A stretch of DNA of 64,000 nt from Bradyrhizobium commune (GTDB lineage: Bacteria; Pseudomonadota; Alphaproteobacteria; Rhizobiales; Xanthobacteraceae). Below are positions 53,660 through 63,178 of the stretch, one piece after another (the first letter of the stretch is position 1; every line of letters starts with the position of its first letter). The stretch is taken from assembly GCF_015624505.1 (NCBI RefSeq), contig NZ_CP061379.1, forward strand, positions 5,270,001-5,334,000, read 5' to 3'. Both the position numbers and the translations under genes were made by a program. The notes under the pieces were generated by a model. That model had not been told where the DNA came from. It worked only from the letters and a program-made list of their open reading frames with translations, and searched no databases.

Positions 53660-56235
53660 GTCTCGCCTCCGGCATTGCCTGCTGCCATGGTTCGCGGCAG
53701 CGTGATGATGAATTCGGTGAAAACATTAGGTTCAGTATTCACGTCGACTGTGCCACCGTGCTGTTTCACGACGATGTCGTGGCTCATGGACAGGCCGAGC
53801 CCGGTGCCCTCGCCGGCCGGCTTGGTGGTGAAGAAGGGATTGAACATCTTCTCCTTCACCTCGGGCGGAATTCCGGTGCCGTTGTCTCGGATCCGGATCT
53901 CGACCTTATTGCCGAGGTTCTTGGTCGCCGCACTCAAGGTGGGCTCGAAGCCGTCACCGGCGCTCTCCTTGCGCTTGGTCGCGGCATAAAATCCGTTCGA
54001 GATCAAATTCAGAAAGACGCGGCTGATCTCCTGCGGGTAGATGTCGAGTATGCCCGCTGTCGGATCGAAGTCGCGCTTGAGCGTGATGTTGAAGCCGGAT
54101 TTTTCGGCGCGAGCGCCATGATACGCAAGGTTGAGGCTCTCCTCGACGATCCCGTTGATATCGACCGCACGGTGCTCGCCGGCCCCCTCACGTGAATGCA
54201 GCAGCATGTTCTTGACGATGGAATCGGCGCGCTTGCCGTGCTGCACCACTTTTTCCAGATTGCCCCTGAGCATATGGGTGAGTTCGTCGACCTCTTCCCT
54301 GGTCTTGTCGTCAAGCGCTGCCGATCGCAGAACCTCGTTGAGCTCGTCGATCAGCTCGGTCGAGACCGAGGAGAAATTGTTGACGAAGTTGAGCGGATTC
54401 TTGATTTCGTGGGCGATGCCGGCGGTGAGCTGACCGAGGGAAGCCAGCTTCTCGGTCTGGACCAGGCGATCCTGCGCGGTGCGCAGCTCGTCAAGGGACT
54501 GCGACAGCTCCTTGGTGCGCTCCTGCACCTGCTCGAAAAGCCTGACGTTCTCGATGGCGATCACAGCCTGGTCGGCGAAGGTCTGCACCAGATCTATCTG
54601 GCGCTGGCTGAATGGTCCCGGCTCCGGCCTCCCCAGCAGCAGAACGCCCTCGACCGCTTTATCGCGCATCAGCGGCACGGCAAGCACGGCACGGTAGAGA
54701 CCGATCGACGGCGCCTGACCGAAATCGTACTCTATATCCTCGCGAATGTCGGGAACATGGACCGGCTTGCCGTCCGTGAAGACGCGACCGGTAATCGTTT
54801 GGCGACCGGGACTGATCGGGTTCGCCTGCATGAAGTCGATGAAGGCCTGCGTGCAGCCCGACTGGGCCTTGAGCCGCATGATGTCGCCGTCGCGAAGGCA
54901 AATGATTCCAAGCGAAGCGCCGCACAGCGCCTGCGCCGATTCGGTAAGCGTGGTCAGAACGGATTTCAGATCGAATGCAGATCGGCTTATGACCTTGAGC
55001 ACGTCGGCAGTCGCCGTCTGTTGCTGTAGCGCTTCACTGAGCTCCGCCGTGCGGCTCTCGACCTTTTTTTCGAGGTCGGCGTAGGATTCCTGCAACCGCG
55101 CGCCCATGTCGTTGAACTGGTCGGCGAGCCCTTCGAGCTCGTCGCCGGTCTTGATCGAGATGCGCTGCGAGAAGTCGCCGCCGCCGATCCGTTCGGCGCC
55201 TGCGCGCAGCGCCTGGATCGGACCGACCATGCGCCGCGCCAGGAAGACCCCCGCGAGCACGGCAAAGATCGACGCCGCGAGCAACACGATCGAGAGCCGC
55301 TGCAACGAGGCATAGAGCGAGGCATAGGCCTCCTCGACCGGCAGCTCGACGAACATGGTCCAGTGCAGCGGCTCGATCGGCGCCGAGGCCGTCAAGACCT
55401 TCTGGCCCTGGATGTTGACTGCTTCCTGAAGTGCATCGGGCATGATGCCACCACCGGCCTGCGCAGCGCGCACCTGCGGCAGCCCCGACATATCGGTATT
55501 GCGCAGCACGAGGCTGATGTCGGGATGCGCAATCAGGCGTCCCTCCGGGCCGACCACATAGGCATGGCCGTGCTCGCCGACCTTGATCTGGGAGACGACG
55601 TCCCAGATCAGCTTGAGGTTCACTTCCGCGATGCTGACGCCGGCATCCTTGCGCGCACCGGCGAGCGCCAGCGTCATATAGGGCTCGGACTCGCGGCGGA
55701 AATACACCGGGCCATAATAGACCTTGTGCGCGACCGCCTCGGTGAACTTCGGATCGGCCGACAGGTCGATGCCGCTGTCGATCGCATCCATGGCCAGCCG
55801 CGAAACCCGCAACCGCTCCTTGCCGGTCGAATCCACCTGGGCAAGCTCGGTGATGGCAGGCACCTGACGCAGCAACCGCAGCGCATCGAACCGGCGCTGT
55901 TCGATCGAGCCCGCCGACCACGGCAGTTGCGTGGTCCAGCCGAGCTGGCTCTCGATCTCCTTGACGAACTGGCTGATCTTGGCGGCGGCAGCTTCAGCCT
56001 GCTCGTGCTGGACCCGGATCAGCGAGGCCTTGTGCTCCCGGTAATAGAAGAAGACCTCGAACAAGCCATTGGCGAGCAGCGCCATACCGACCACAACGAC
56101 GAACAGCGCAACGTATTTGGCGAACAGTCGCGTGCGAACACGCGGCGTCGCTTCCTCCCTGACATTGGCATCGGCTGCCGCAGCACTGGGCAGCGACCGC
56201 GCCTTCGGCGTGTCGGGATGGAGGGAAATGCTCAT
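53656..56235 (-). CDS. Cache-HAMP-GAF sensor histidine kinase
   Basis: An 859-residue membrane sensor kinase. TM1 is near 38-58, a double Cache-type periplasmic domain spans about 70-310, TM2 is near 314-334, HAMP about 335-388, and GAF about 418-565. HisKA has H609 in GIAHEIKNPLNF. HATPase shows the N-box NLISNGFYAA, DNGTGIP, and the GEGTGLGLSMS G2 box. It lies 54 nt after the solitary binding protein gene and overlaps the receiver gene by 4 nt. It likely senses an external ligand, directly or with that binding protein. Confidence 0.95.
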   Translation of the reverse strand: MSISLHPDTPKARSLPSAAAADANVREEATPRVRTRLFAKYVALFVVVVGMALLANGLFEVFFYYREHKASLIRVQHEQAEAAAAKISQFVKEIESQLGWTTQLPWSAGSIEQRRFDALRLLRQVPAITELAQVDSTGKERLRVSRLAMDAIDSGIDLSADPKFTEAVAHKVYYGPVYFRRESEPYMTLALAGARKDAGVSIAEVNLKLIWDVVSQIKVGEHGHAYVVGPEGRLIAHPDISLVLRNTDMSGLPQVRAAQAGGGIMPDALQEAVNIQGQKVLTASAPIEPLHWTMFVELPVEEAYASLYASLQRLSIVLLAASIFAVLAGVFLARRMVGPIQALRAGAERIGGGDFSQRISIKTGDELEGLADQFNDMGARLQESYADLEKKVESRTAELSEALQQQTATADVLKVISRSAFDLKSVLTTLTESAQALCGASLGIICLRDGDIMRLKAQSGCTQAFIDFMQANPISPGRQTITGRVFTDGKPVHVPDIREDIEYDFGQAPSIGLYRAVLAVPLMRDKAVEGVLLLGRPEPGPFSQRQIDLVQTFADQAVIAIENVRLFEQVQERTKELSQSLDELRTAQDRLVQTEKLASLGQLTAGIAHEIKNPLNFVNNFSSVSTELIDELNEVLRSAALDDKTREEVDELTHMLRGNLEKVVQHGKRADSIVKNMLLHSREGAGEHRAVDINGIVEESLNLAYHGARAEKSGFNITLKRDFDPTAGILDIYPQEISRVFLNLISNGFYAATKRKESAGDGFEPTLSAATKNLGNKVEIRIRDNGTGIPPEVKEKMFNPFFTTKPAGEGTGLGLSMSHDIVVKQHGGTVDVNTEPNVFTEFIITLPRTMAAGNAGGET

Positions 56236-56289
56236 CGGCCCAAACCTAGCAAGAAGGCCGGACCTTGTCTCCTACCGCAGTGCACAACG

Positions 56290-57270
56290 CTATTCGATCA
56301 CTTCGTCGGCCAACGCGAGCAAAGTGGGCGGGATCTCCAGCCCGGTCGCTTTCGCCGTCTTCAGGTTGAGAACGAGGGGATAGTGGGTCGGCTGCTCAAA
56401 CGGGAGATCGCCGGGGCTTGCCCCTTTGAAGATGCGGTCGACCAGCGCAGCCGCCCGCTCGAACGATTCCGAGGAGTCCGCCCCGTAGGACATCAGTCCA
56501 CCATCCCGGGCCAGGTAGTCGAATTCGTACATCGCCGGCAACTTCTTGGCCGCGGCGAACTCGAAGACCCGCTTGCGGTTCAGGATCGTCAATGCGTCAG
56601 CCACCATCAGGATGCCATCCGGCAGGTCGGCATTCATGACGGAGAATGCCTCGTTGAAATCGTCGGGCTCTCGCACGCCAAGCGCCTGCACCGTCAACCC
56701 GAGCGCCTGGGCGGCCTTGGCGGACGCCTGATAGCGCGTGGTCATACCGAGGTCGTCCTTATTCCAGAGCATCGCGACCTTGGTCAGTTTCGGCGACATT
56801 TCCTTCAGCAGCGACAGCCGCTTGGCGCTCAGCGTCGATGCGACATCGGATATCCCTGTCATGTTGCCGCCAGGATGCGCCAGGCTCTCGATCAGCCTGG
56901 TTTCGACGGGATCGCCGATCCCGCTCGCGCAAACTGTTGGAACGCCGGCCGCTTTGGCGGCCACCGCGGTCGGATAGCCGATGATCACGATAGCATCGAC
57001 GTTGTGGGTCTTCAGCTCGGCAACAAGCGAGGGAAGCTTCGTGACGTCGCCCATCGCCCCGCGCGACTCGAAGGCGAGGTTTTGACCGAGGACGAAGCCC
57101 CGCTGCCCTAACGTCTTGATCAGGATCTTGCCGCCCTGGCTGGCCTCCGGGATCCCGGCAGTCGGCGTCAACGTCCCCAACCGGTAAACCTTGCTGGTCT
57201 GAGCCACCGCAGCAGACGGCCACAGCAGCGCGACAGAACCGAGCTGTCCCAGAAATTCGCGCCGTCTCAT
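56290..57270 (-). CDS. Solitary ABC-type substrate-binding protein (PF04392 family), Tat-like signal
   Basis: A 326-residue periplasmic binding protein of the PF04392 (ABC_sub_bind, TrpX-like) family. The N-terminus MRRREFLGQLGSVALL with AVAQ cleavage resembles a twin-arginine signal. The lobes show NVDAIVIIGYPTAVAAKAAG and LAHPGGNMTGISD, the family hallmarks. No permease or ATPase gene is near. It is immediately upstream of the Cache histidine kinase on the same strand, so it may be a sensory receptor rather than a transporter part. A terminator for the RND gene lies upstream. Confidence 0.9.
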   Translation of the reverse strand: MRRREFLGQLGSVALLWPSAAVAQTSKVYRLGTLTPTAGIPEASQGGKILIKTLGQRGFVLGQNLAFESRGAMGDVTKLPSLVAELKTHNVDAIVIIGYPTAVAAKAAGVPTVCASGIGDPVETRLIESLAHPGGNMTGISDVASTLSAKRLSLLKEMSPKLTKVAMLWNKDDLGMTTRYQASAKAAQALGLTVQALGVREPDDFNEAFSVMNADLPDGILMVADALTILNRKRVFEFAAAKKLPAMYEFDYLARDGGLMSYGADSSESFERAAALVDRIFKGASPGDLPFEQPTHYPLVLNLKTAKATGLEIPPTLLALADEVIE

Positions 57271-57329
57271 GGCTCTGTCTCTCCCGGCGCTCGTTTGCGC
57301 CAGGCCCGAGACTAGCACGGGACAAGAAA

Positions 57330-57361
57330 AAAGCGGCAATGGCGATGGCCATTGCCGCTTT
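57330..57361 (-). terminator. Rho-independent terminator of the RND pump gene
   Basis: AAAGCGGCAATGGC (57330-57343) and GCCATTGCCGCTTT (57348-57361) make a perfect 14-bp stem with a GATG loop. On the minus strand it runs into TTTTTTCTTG. It lies 21 nt after the RND stop. Confidence 0.92.
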
Positions 57362-57382
57362 GCAATCTTCGATCGAACGACC

Positions 57383-60300
57383 TCAGGTCGGCCGTAGCGC
57401 CTTGTCGGCGCCGAGGTCCAGATCGGTGACCTCTTTGTTCCGCTCGGAATCGGCAGCCGCACGATGGTCGGTCGCCAGCACGACATAGACGGCCGGCAGC
57501 ACGAACAGCGTGAACAGCGTGCCGATCGACATGCCGGCAACGACGACGAGGCCGATCGAGAAGCGGCTCGCCGCACCCGCGCCAGACGCGGTAAGGAGCG
57601 GGATCAAACCCGTCACCATGGCGGCGGTGGTCATCAGGATCGGCCGCAGGCGGATGCGGGCCGACATCTCGATCGCCGAGCGGCGGTCGAGCCGTTCGTT
57701 GACCTGGAGCTCGTTGGCGAACTCCACCATCAGGATGCCGTGCTTGGTGATCAGCCCGACCAGCGTCAGCAAGCCGACCTGGGTGTAGATGTTCATGGTC
57801 GCCATGCCGAAGAACAGCGGAATCAGCGCACCGACGATCGCCATCGGCACCGAGATCATGATGACGAGCGGGTCGCGCAAGCTCTCGAACTGTGCCGCCA
57901 GCACCAGGAAGATGATGATCAGCGCGAAGCCGAAAGTGATCGCGAGCTGATTGCCTTCCTGGACATACTGCCGGCTGTCCGCGAGATAGTCGTGGCTGAA
58001 GCCCTGCGGCAGCTTCTTGGCCTCGCTTTCGAGGAAGTCGACCGCCGCACCGACAGTCACGCCCGGCATCGGCACGGCCGAGAACGTCGCCGAATTCAGC
58101 TGATTGTAGTGGGTCAGCGAATTCGGATCGGTCCTGGTCTCGATCGACACCACCGTCGACAGCGGCAGTTGCTGACCGGTGTTGGTCGTCACGTAGTAAC
58201 CACCGAGAGATTCCGGCGAGAGCCGCTGACCGCGCGGCACCTGCGGAATGACCTGGTAGGACCGGCCCTCGAGATTGAAGCGGTTGATGTAGTTTCCGCC
58301 CAGCAGCACCGCCAAGGCACCGCCGACGTTCTGCATGTTGATGCCGAGGTCCTGGGCCTTGGTGCGATCGATCTTCACTGTCACCGTCGGCTGATTGTAG
58401 GCGAGGTCACTGTCGGAAACGATGAACATGCCGCTCTTGCGCGCGGCGTCCTTCAGCTTCTCCATCTGCTCGTAGACGGCCTGGAATCCGGCGGTCGAAT
58501 TGATCACCATTTGCACCGGCAGGCCGCCCGGCCCACCCGGCAGCGGCGGCAGGTTGAACGCGAAGGCCTGGACGCCCTCGATCTTGGAGAGCTCAGCCTG
58601 CACCAGCGGCTTCAGCGCGATCGAGGACCGTTTCCGTTCGTCCCACGCCTTCAGCAACATGCCGGCGATGCCGCCCTGCGGCCCGTTGATGCCGTTGAGC
58701 ACGAAACGAAGGTCAGTCTCCGGGAACTTCTGGAATTGCTTGTCGAGCTTCTCGCCGTAGAAATCGAGATAGTCGATGTTGGCGTATTTTGGCGCCTTGG
58801 TCACCGCGAACACGATACCCTGGTCTTCCTCCGGTGCCAGCTCCTTCGACGTATGCATGTAGAGGAAGCCGACCAGCCCGAGGATCGTCACCGCGAACAG
58901 TCCGGTGATTGCCTTGTAGTCGAGCGAGCGGTCGAGCCTGCGGCCGTACCAGCGCGTCACGGCGCCGAACACCTTGTTCACCAGTTTTGCAAACCGGCCC
59001 TCTTCCGTGTTCTTCAGCAGCACCGAGCACATCATCGGCGACAGCGTCAGCGCGATGACGCCGGACACGATCACCGAGCCCGCGAGCGTGAAGGCGAATT
59101 CGCGGAACAGCGAACCGGTCAAACCACCGAGGAAACCGATCGGGGCGTACACCGCGGCGAGCGTGATGGTCATGGAGACGACGGGACCGACGATTTCGCG
59201 CGCGCCTTGCAGCGCCGCCTGCACCGGCGTCTTGCCCTCCTCCAGATGGCGGTGGATGTTCTCCACCACCACGATGGCGTCGTCGACCACGAGGCCGATC
59301 GCGAGCACCATCGCCAGCAGCGTCAGCAGGTTGAAGCTGAAGCCCAGTGCCAGCATCAGGGTGCAGACACCGATCATCGACAGCGGGATCGTGACGACCG
59401 GAATGATCACCGACCGGAGCGAAGCCAAGAACAGGAAGATCACCACGATGACGATCATCACGGCTTCGCCCAGCGTCTTTTCGACCTCGTCGATCGACGA
59501 TTGGATGAACTTGGTCGAATCGTAGGCGACCTTCATCTTCATCGACGGCGGCAAATTGCGCTCGAGCTCGGGGAACAGCGCCCGCACGCCTTTGACCAGC
59601 GTCAGCGGATTGCCCTGCGGGGTTGCCTGCACGCCGATGAAGATCGCGTGCTCGCCATTGAAGGCAACGCTCGCGTCCGTGCTCTGCGCGGCAAGCTCGA
59701 CGGTCGCAATGTCCTCCATCCGCACGAAGCCGCCGTCCTTGGCCTTGACGATCATCTTCTTGAACTGCTCGACGTTACCGAGGTCGGTGTTCGTGGAGAT
59801 GTTCGAGACGATCAGATAGCCCTTGGTCTGGCCTGCCGCGGACTGGAAGTTGTTGGCGGCAATCGCGGCCGACACATCGGCCGGCGATACGTTGCGGCCG
59901 GCCATCTTCACCGGATCAAGCCACAGCCGCATCGCAAAGGTCTGGCCGCCCAGGATGTCGGCTGACGCCACGCCGTCGACCGTCGACAGCACGGGCTGCA
60001 CCACGCGCGTCAGGTAGTCGGAGATCGCGGAGCCCGACAGCTCATCTGACGAGAATCCGAGATACATCACAGCCGTGGTCTGGCCCGTGGTCTTCGTGAC
60101 GATTGGGTCGTTGGATTCCTTCGGGATCAAATATTTGACCGAGTTGGTCTTGGCGAGCACCTCGGTGAGCGCCTGGTTCGGATCGAAATTCAGCTTGATG
60201 TAGACCTGGATCGTCGAGGTGCCCAGCACCGAGGACGAGGTGATGTAGTCGACGCCTTCGGCGGAGGCGACAGCCTGCTCGATCGGCGTGGTGATGAAGC

Positions 60301-60481
60301 CCTGGATCAGGTTGGCCGATGCGCCGGGATACACCGTCGTGATGTTGATGACGGTGTTCGACAGCTTTGGATATTGCCGGATCGGTAGCACCGTTGCCGC
60401 GCGCAGACCGATCAGAAGGATCAGCAGGCTGACGACGATCGACAGGACCGGGCGTTTGATGAAAATATCGGTAAAGGCCAT
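57383..60481 (-). CDS. RND multidrug efflux pump, inner-membrane transporter (HAE1 type)
   Basis: A 1032-residue HAE1-type RND transporter. The first helix follows DIFIKRPVLSIVVSLLILLIG. The proton-relay DD pair is in LVVDDAIVVVENIHRH, and GASANLIQGFITTPIEQAVA is the pore domain. Twelve helices flank two large periplasmic loops. It lies 74 nt after the fusion protein gene and ends with a strong terminator. An outer-membrane factor gene is not present here. It probably exports drugs or lipophilic compounds. Confidence 0.96.
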   Translation of the reverse strand: MAFTDIFIKRPVLSIVVSLLILLIGLRAATVLPIRQYPKLSNTVINITTVYPGASANLIQGFITTPIEQAVASAEGVDYITSSSVLGTSTIQVYIKLNFDPNQALTEVLAKTNSVKYLIPKESNDPIVTKTTGQTTAVMYLGFSSDELSGSAISDYLTRVVQPVLSTVDGVASADILGGQTFAMRLWLDPVKMAGRNVSPADVSAAIAANNFQSAAGQTKGYLIVSNISTNTDLGNVEQFKKMIVKAKDGGFVRMEDIATVELAAQSTDASVAFNGEHAIFIGVQATPQGNPLTLVKGVRALFPELERNLPPSMKMKVAYDSTKFIQSSIDEVEKTLGEAVMIVIVVIFLFLASLRSVIIPVVTIPLSMIGVCTLMLALGFSFNLLTLLAMVLAIGLVVDDAIVVVENIHRHLEEGKTPVQAALQGAREIVGPVVSMTITLAAVYAPIGFLGGLTGSLFREFAFTLAGSVIVSGVIALTLSPMMCSVLLKNTEEGRFAKLVNKVFGAVTRWYGRRLDRSLDYKAITGLFAVTILGLVGFLYMHTSKELAPEEDQGIVFAVTKAPKYANIDYLDFYGEKLDKQFQKFPETDLRFVLNGINGPQGGIAGMLLKAWDERKRSSIALKPLVQAELSKIEGVQAFAFNLPPLPGGPGGLPVQMVINSTAGFQAVYEQMEKLKDAARKSGMFIVSDSDLAYNQPTVTVKIDRTKAQDLGINMQNVGGALAVLLGGNYINRFNLEGRSYQVIPQVPRGQRLSPESLGGYYVTTNTGQQLPLSTVVSIETRTDPNSLTHYNQLNSATFSAVPMPGVTVGAAVDFLESEAKKLPQGFSHDYLADSRQYVQEGNQLAITFGFALIIIFLVLAAQFESLRDPLVIMISVPMAIVGALIPLFFGMATMNIYTQVGLLTLVGLITKHGILMVEFANELQVNERLDRRSAIEMSARIRLRPILMTTAAMVTGLIPLLTASGAGAASRFSIGLVVVAGMSIGTLFTLFVLPAVYVVLATDHRAAADSERNKEVTDLDLGADKALRPT

Positions 60482-60555
60482 CGCGGCAATCTCGATTTCG
60501 ATCTCTTGGACTTATGAGGCATGATCCGGCCGGGCCGCATCATGCGAGCGCATTG

Positions 60556-61749
60556 TCAGTAGCGCGGCGGTTGCGCCGGGATGGACGGAGCCGGGTCGGT
60601 GGAAATCGACACCGCCGCGCCCGATTGCAGCTTGAGCTGGCCGACGGCGACGACCTTGTCGCCCGGCTTCAGGCCTTTGAGGATTTCAGCGCGTCCTTCG
60701 ATCCGGTTGCCGGTCTGCACGAAGGTGCGAACCGCACTCAGGCTGGTCTTGCCGTCCTCTCCCTGCTTCTCGGTGATCAGGAACACCGAGTCGCCGTACA
60801 GCGTGTAGTCGACCGCCGTCTCCGGAACGGTGACCACGGCCGGCTTGTCCGGCATGACCACCGTGGTGGTCACGAACATGCCGGGCTTCAGGATTTTTTC
60901 CGGATTGGCGATCGTGGCCTGCACGCGGATGTTGCGGGTATCGGCCGCAATCTGCGGCTCGATCGTGGTGATCTTGCCGTCGAAGGTGCGGCCAGGATAG
61001 GCGTCGACCTTGAGCCGAACCGGCTGGCCGACCCTGAGATTGCCCGAATCCTTTTCCGGCACCGTGAAGTTGGCCCACAGCTCCGAGAGATCGGTCAGCG
61101 ACACGATCGCCGTGCCGGCGGTCAGATACTGGCCGACCTCGACCTTGCGGACGCCGAGATCGCCGGAGAACGGTGCACGCACCAGCTTCTGCGAGATCAG
61201 CGCTTCGGTCTTGGAGATGCCGGCCATTGCCTGGTCATAGGTAGCCTGCGCGGAATCGACGGTCGACTGTGGACCGAACTGGCGCGACGCCAATTGCTTG
61301 GCGCGGTCGAGCGCGAGCTGCGCGCCGGTCGCCTGCGCCTTGTAATTGGCGAGATCGCCCTGCTCCGGTGCGTCGAACAGCTGCACCAGTGGCATGCCGG
61401 CCTCGACATGGGCGCCCGGCGCGAACTTGATCTCGGTGACGCGGCCATTGACGTCGGCGCTGACGTCGACCTGATGCACGGCGGCGAGGCCACCGACCGC
61501 GGTGAGCAGGTTCGGCACCACCTCGGACTTCGCCTCGGCCGCACTGACCGCGGTCGGCGGCGGCTTGTTGTTGGCGAAGAACTGCTTGATCATCTGGCCA
61601 CGGAAGTAATTGAACCAGACGAGGCCACCGACCAGCGCCGCCAGCAGCGTGCCGACGATGATGAACCACAGCACCGGCCGGACCGGACGCTTGGGGGCCT
61701 TGTTGTCGATCGGTTGGCCCGAAATGTTGTGTTCGGCTACGATGTTCAT
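60556..61749 (-). CDS. RND efflux periplasmic adaptor (membrane fusion protein)
   Basis: A 397-residue HlyD-like adaptor. A single N-terminal membrane anchor (about 25-46) is followed by a lipoyl domain, the VSADVNGRVTEIKFAPGAHVEAG segment, and the helical hairpin. The barrel contains PFSGDLGVRKVEVGQYL and the C-terminal beta domain ends in a short Pro-rich tail. ATG 61749 starts 2 nt before the TetR stop region, so all three genes form one unit read leftward: tetR-adaptor-RND. Confidence 0.95.
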   Translation of the reverse strand: MNIVAEHNISGQPIDNKAPKRPVRPVLWFIIVGTLLAALVGGLVWFNYFRGQMIKQFFANNKPPPTAVSAAEAKSEVVPNLLTAVGGLAAVHQVDVSADVNGRVTEIKFAPGAHVEAGMPLVQLFDAPEQGDLANYKAQATGAQLALDRAKQLASRQFGPQSTVDSAQATYDQAMAGISKTEALISQKLVRAPFSGDLGVRKVEVGQYLTAGTAIVSLTDLSELWANFTVPEKDSGNLRVGQPVRLKVDAYPGRTFDGKITTIEPQIAADTRNIRVQATIANPEKILKPGMFVTTTVVMPDKPAVVTVPETAVDYTLYGDSVFLITEKQGEDGKTSLSAVRTFVQTGNRIEGRAEILKGLKPGDKVVAVGQLKLQSGAAVSISTDPAPSIPAQPPRY

Positions 61750-61750
61750 G

Positions 61751-62452
61751 TCATGCGCTCTCTGCAATCGCCGTCTTGCCGGCATCCGCGGCCTGATCGC
61801 GGCCCAAATGCGAAGCAATTGCGGCGTCGTTAAGTCCGATACCCCTCAGCAGAAACTCACAGAGCTGCCGCTCCAGATCGTTCGCCTTGCCATAGGCCAG
61901 GCAAGGTGTGACGGGCAGCCTGGTCAGCGCAGCCGTCATCACCGAATGATGCGCAAACCAGAACAGGTTGAGGGGCTCGATCCCGCACGGCCTCGCATCG
62001 CCGGCGGCGACCGCACGTTCGAGCGAAGCAATGAAGACCGCTCCGATCAGATTCTCGATCTTGGCATATAGCAGACGGGCGAATTCGCCATCATCCAAAT
62101 GGCTCGTGGCCATCAGTCGCAGGCGCTGCGCCTCTTCCTGGTCAGGACCGTCGGCGATGTTCAGGAAGTGCTGGACCATGCCGCGGATCAATTCGACCAG
62201 GCTGGCCGTTGACGGCTCCCGCTCCAGCAGCTCGGTGAAAGCGGGATCCGCCTCGCATTCGTCGCTGAGGATCTCGGCGTACAGCGCCGCCTTGGAAGGG
62301 AAATGCTTGAACAGCAGCGCCTCGGAAATGGCCGCTGCGGCCGCCACGCTCTTGGTCGTGGTGCCGGTATAGCCGTGTCGGGCGAAGCAGCGCTTCGCGG
62401 CTCCGAGGATCAGCTGACGCCTCAGGTCGCTCGTCATACGCAATGAGCTCAT
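61751..62452 (-). CDS. TetR family repressor of the RND pump
   Basis: A 233-residue TetR-type regulator. The HTH (about 8-55) shows ILGAAKRCFARHGYTGTTTKSVA and LFKHFPSKAALYAEI. The ligand domain is at 60-220. ATG 62452 is 1 nt after a perfect 10+10 palindrome; an in-frame ATG at 62437 is the alternative. It precedes the efflux genes, its stop directly abutting the adaptor start, and so probably represses the whole operon and itself. Confidence 0.94.
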   Translation of the reverse strand: MSSLRMTSDLRRQLILGAAKRCFARHGYTGTTTKSVAAAAAISEALLFKHFPSKAALYAEILSDECEADPAFTELLEREPSTASLVELIRGMVQHFLNIADGPDQEEAQRLRLMATSHLDDGEFARLLYAKIENLIGAVFIASLERAVAAGDARPCGIEPLNLFWFAHHSVMTAALTRLPVTPCLAYGKANDLERQLCEFLLRGIGLNDAAIASHLGRDQAADAGKTAIAESA

Positions 62453-62488
62453 GTGGGTGAGTAAGCACTCACCCACGCAAAAAGTCAA
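62453..62488 (-). promoter_or_regulatory. tetR-RND promoter with perfect TetR operator
   Basis: GTGGGTGAGT (62453-62462) and ACTCACCCAC (62467-62476) are perfect 10-bp arms with a 4-nt spacer. On the minus strand TTGACT (62488-62483), 17 nt, then CTTACT (62465-62460) form a promoter whose -10 lies inside the operator. The predicted start of transcription is at or beside the ATG at 62452, so the mRNA would be nearly leaderless. Confidence 0.8.
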
Positions 62489-62587
62489 GCCGAATGCTGC
62501 ATCGCAACCTAAATGGGTGCAAAATCGGTAGAATTTTGCCAGACGTCCTCGCCTTGGCGGCGCAGCCGACTCCAGGGACCGTTGGGG

Positions 62588-63178
62588 TCAGATCGGCTGG
62601 AAGCCGAGATCGCCGCGGATCCGGTTGACGATGTAGGTCCCGTCCCGGCTCGGCAGGATCCGCTCCACGTTGGCGCTGTCGATCTTCACATTGGCAAAAC
62701 GAGGCCCGGCCGTGACGTCGTGGACGGCTTTGGCGAAGGCCTCAACCTCCGCCATGGTCGAGATCGCCCGGCTGTCGACGATGCCGCAGGCCCTGGCGAC
62801 GCCGACGAGATCGGCGGCGGCGGAGGTGTGGCTGGTCTGGCCGCCGGTCTCGCCATAGGCCTCGTTGTCGAGCACGACGATCGAAAGGTTGGATGGCTTC
62901 TGGAGGCCGATGGTGGCGAGGCTGCCCATGCCCATCAGCATCTCGCCGTCGCCGGTGATCACCAGCACCGGCAATTTTGGCTGCGCCAGCGCGAGCCCCA
63001 GCCCGATCATCGCGGCGCCACCCATCCCGCCCCAGAGATAGAAGTTGCGGGCGTGGTCACCGGCGGCGGTGATGTCGTTGGTGGAAGCCCCTAAGCCGCC
63101 GATCGCAACCACGTCCTTCCGGTTCGCAAGCAGCGCAGACACCACCTGGCGGCGGTCGAGGAGATTGGCCTTGCTCAT
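62588..63178 (-). CDS. Thiamine-diphosphate decarboxylase-like, beta (PYR/PP) subunit
   Basis: A 196-residue TPP-binding C-terminal-type domain. The TPP motif GDGEMLMGMGSLATI followed by NEAYGE (GDG-x-NN form) is present, and NFYLWGGMGGA matches sulfopyruvate/phosphonopyruvate decarboxylase beta. ATG 63178 overlaps the alpha gene by 4 nt. It is divergent from the P450 gene and ends 100 nt before the tetR promoter. The substrate is likely a 3-substituted pyruvate, but cannot be fixed. Confidence 0.88.
   Translation of the reverse strand: MSKANLLDRRQVVSALLANRKDVVAIGGLGASTNDITAAGDHARNFYLWGGMGGAAMIGLGLALAQPKLPVLVITGDGEMLMGMGSLATIGLQKPSNLSIVVLDNEAYGETGGQTSHTSAAADLVGVARACGIVDSRAISTMAEVEAFAKAVHDVTAGPRFANVKIDSANVERILPSRDGTYIVNRIRGDLGFQPI

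Noticed and set aside
57464..59965. An 833-codon rightward open frame
   Set aside because: It is antisense to the RND pump gene, which has full family motifs; the frame has no recognisable domain.
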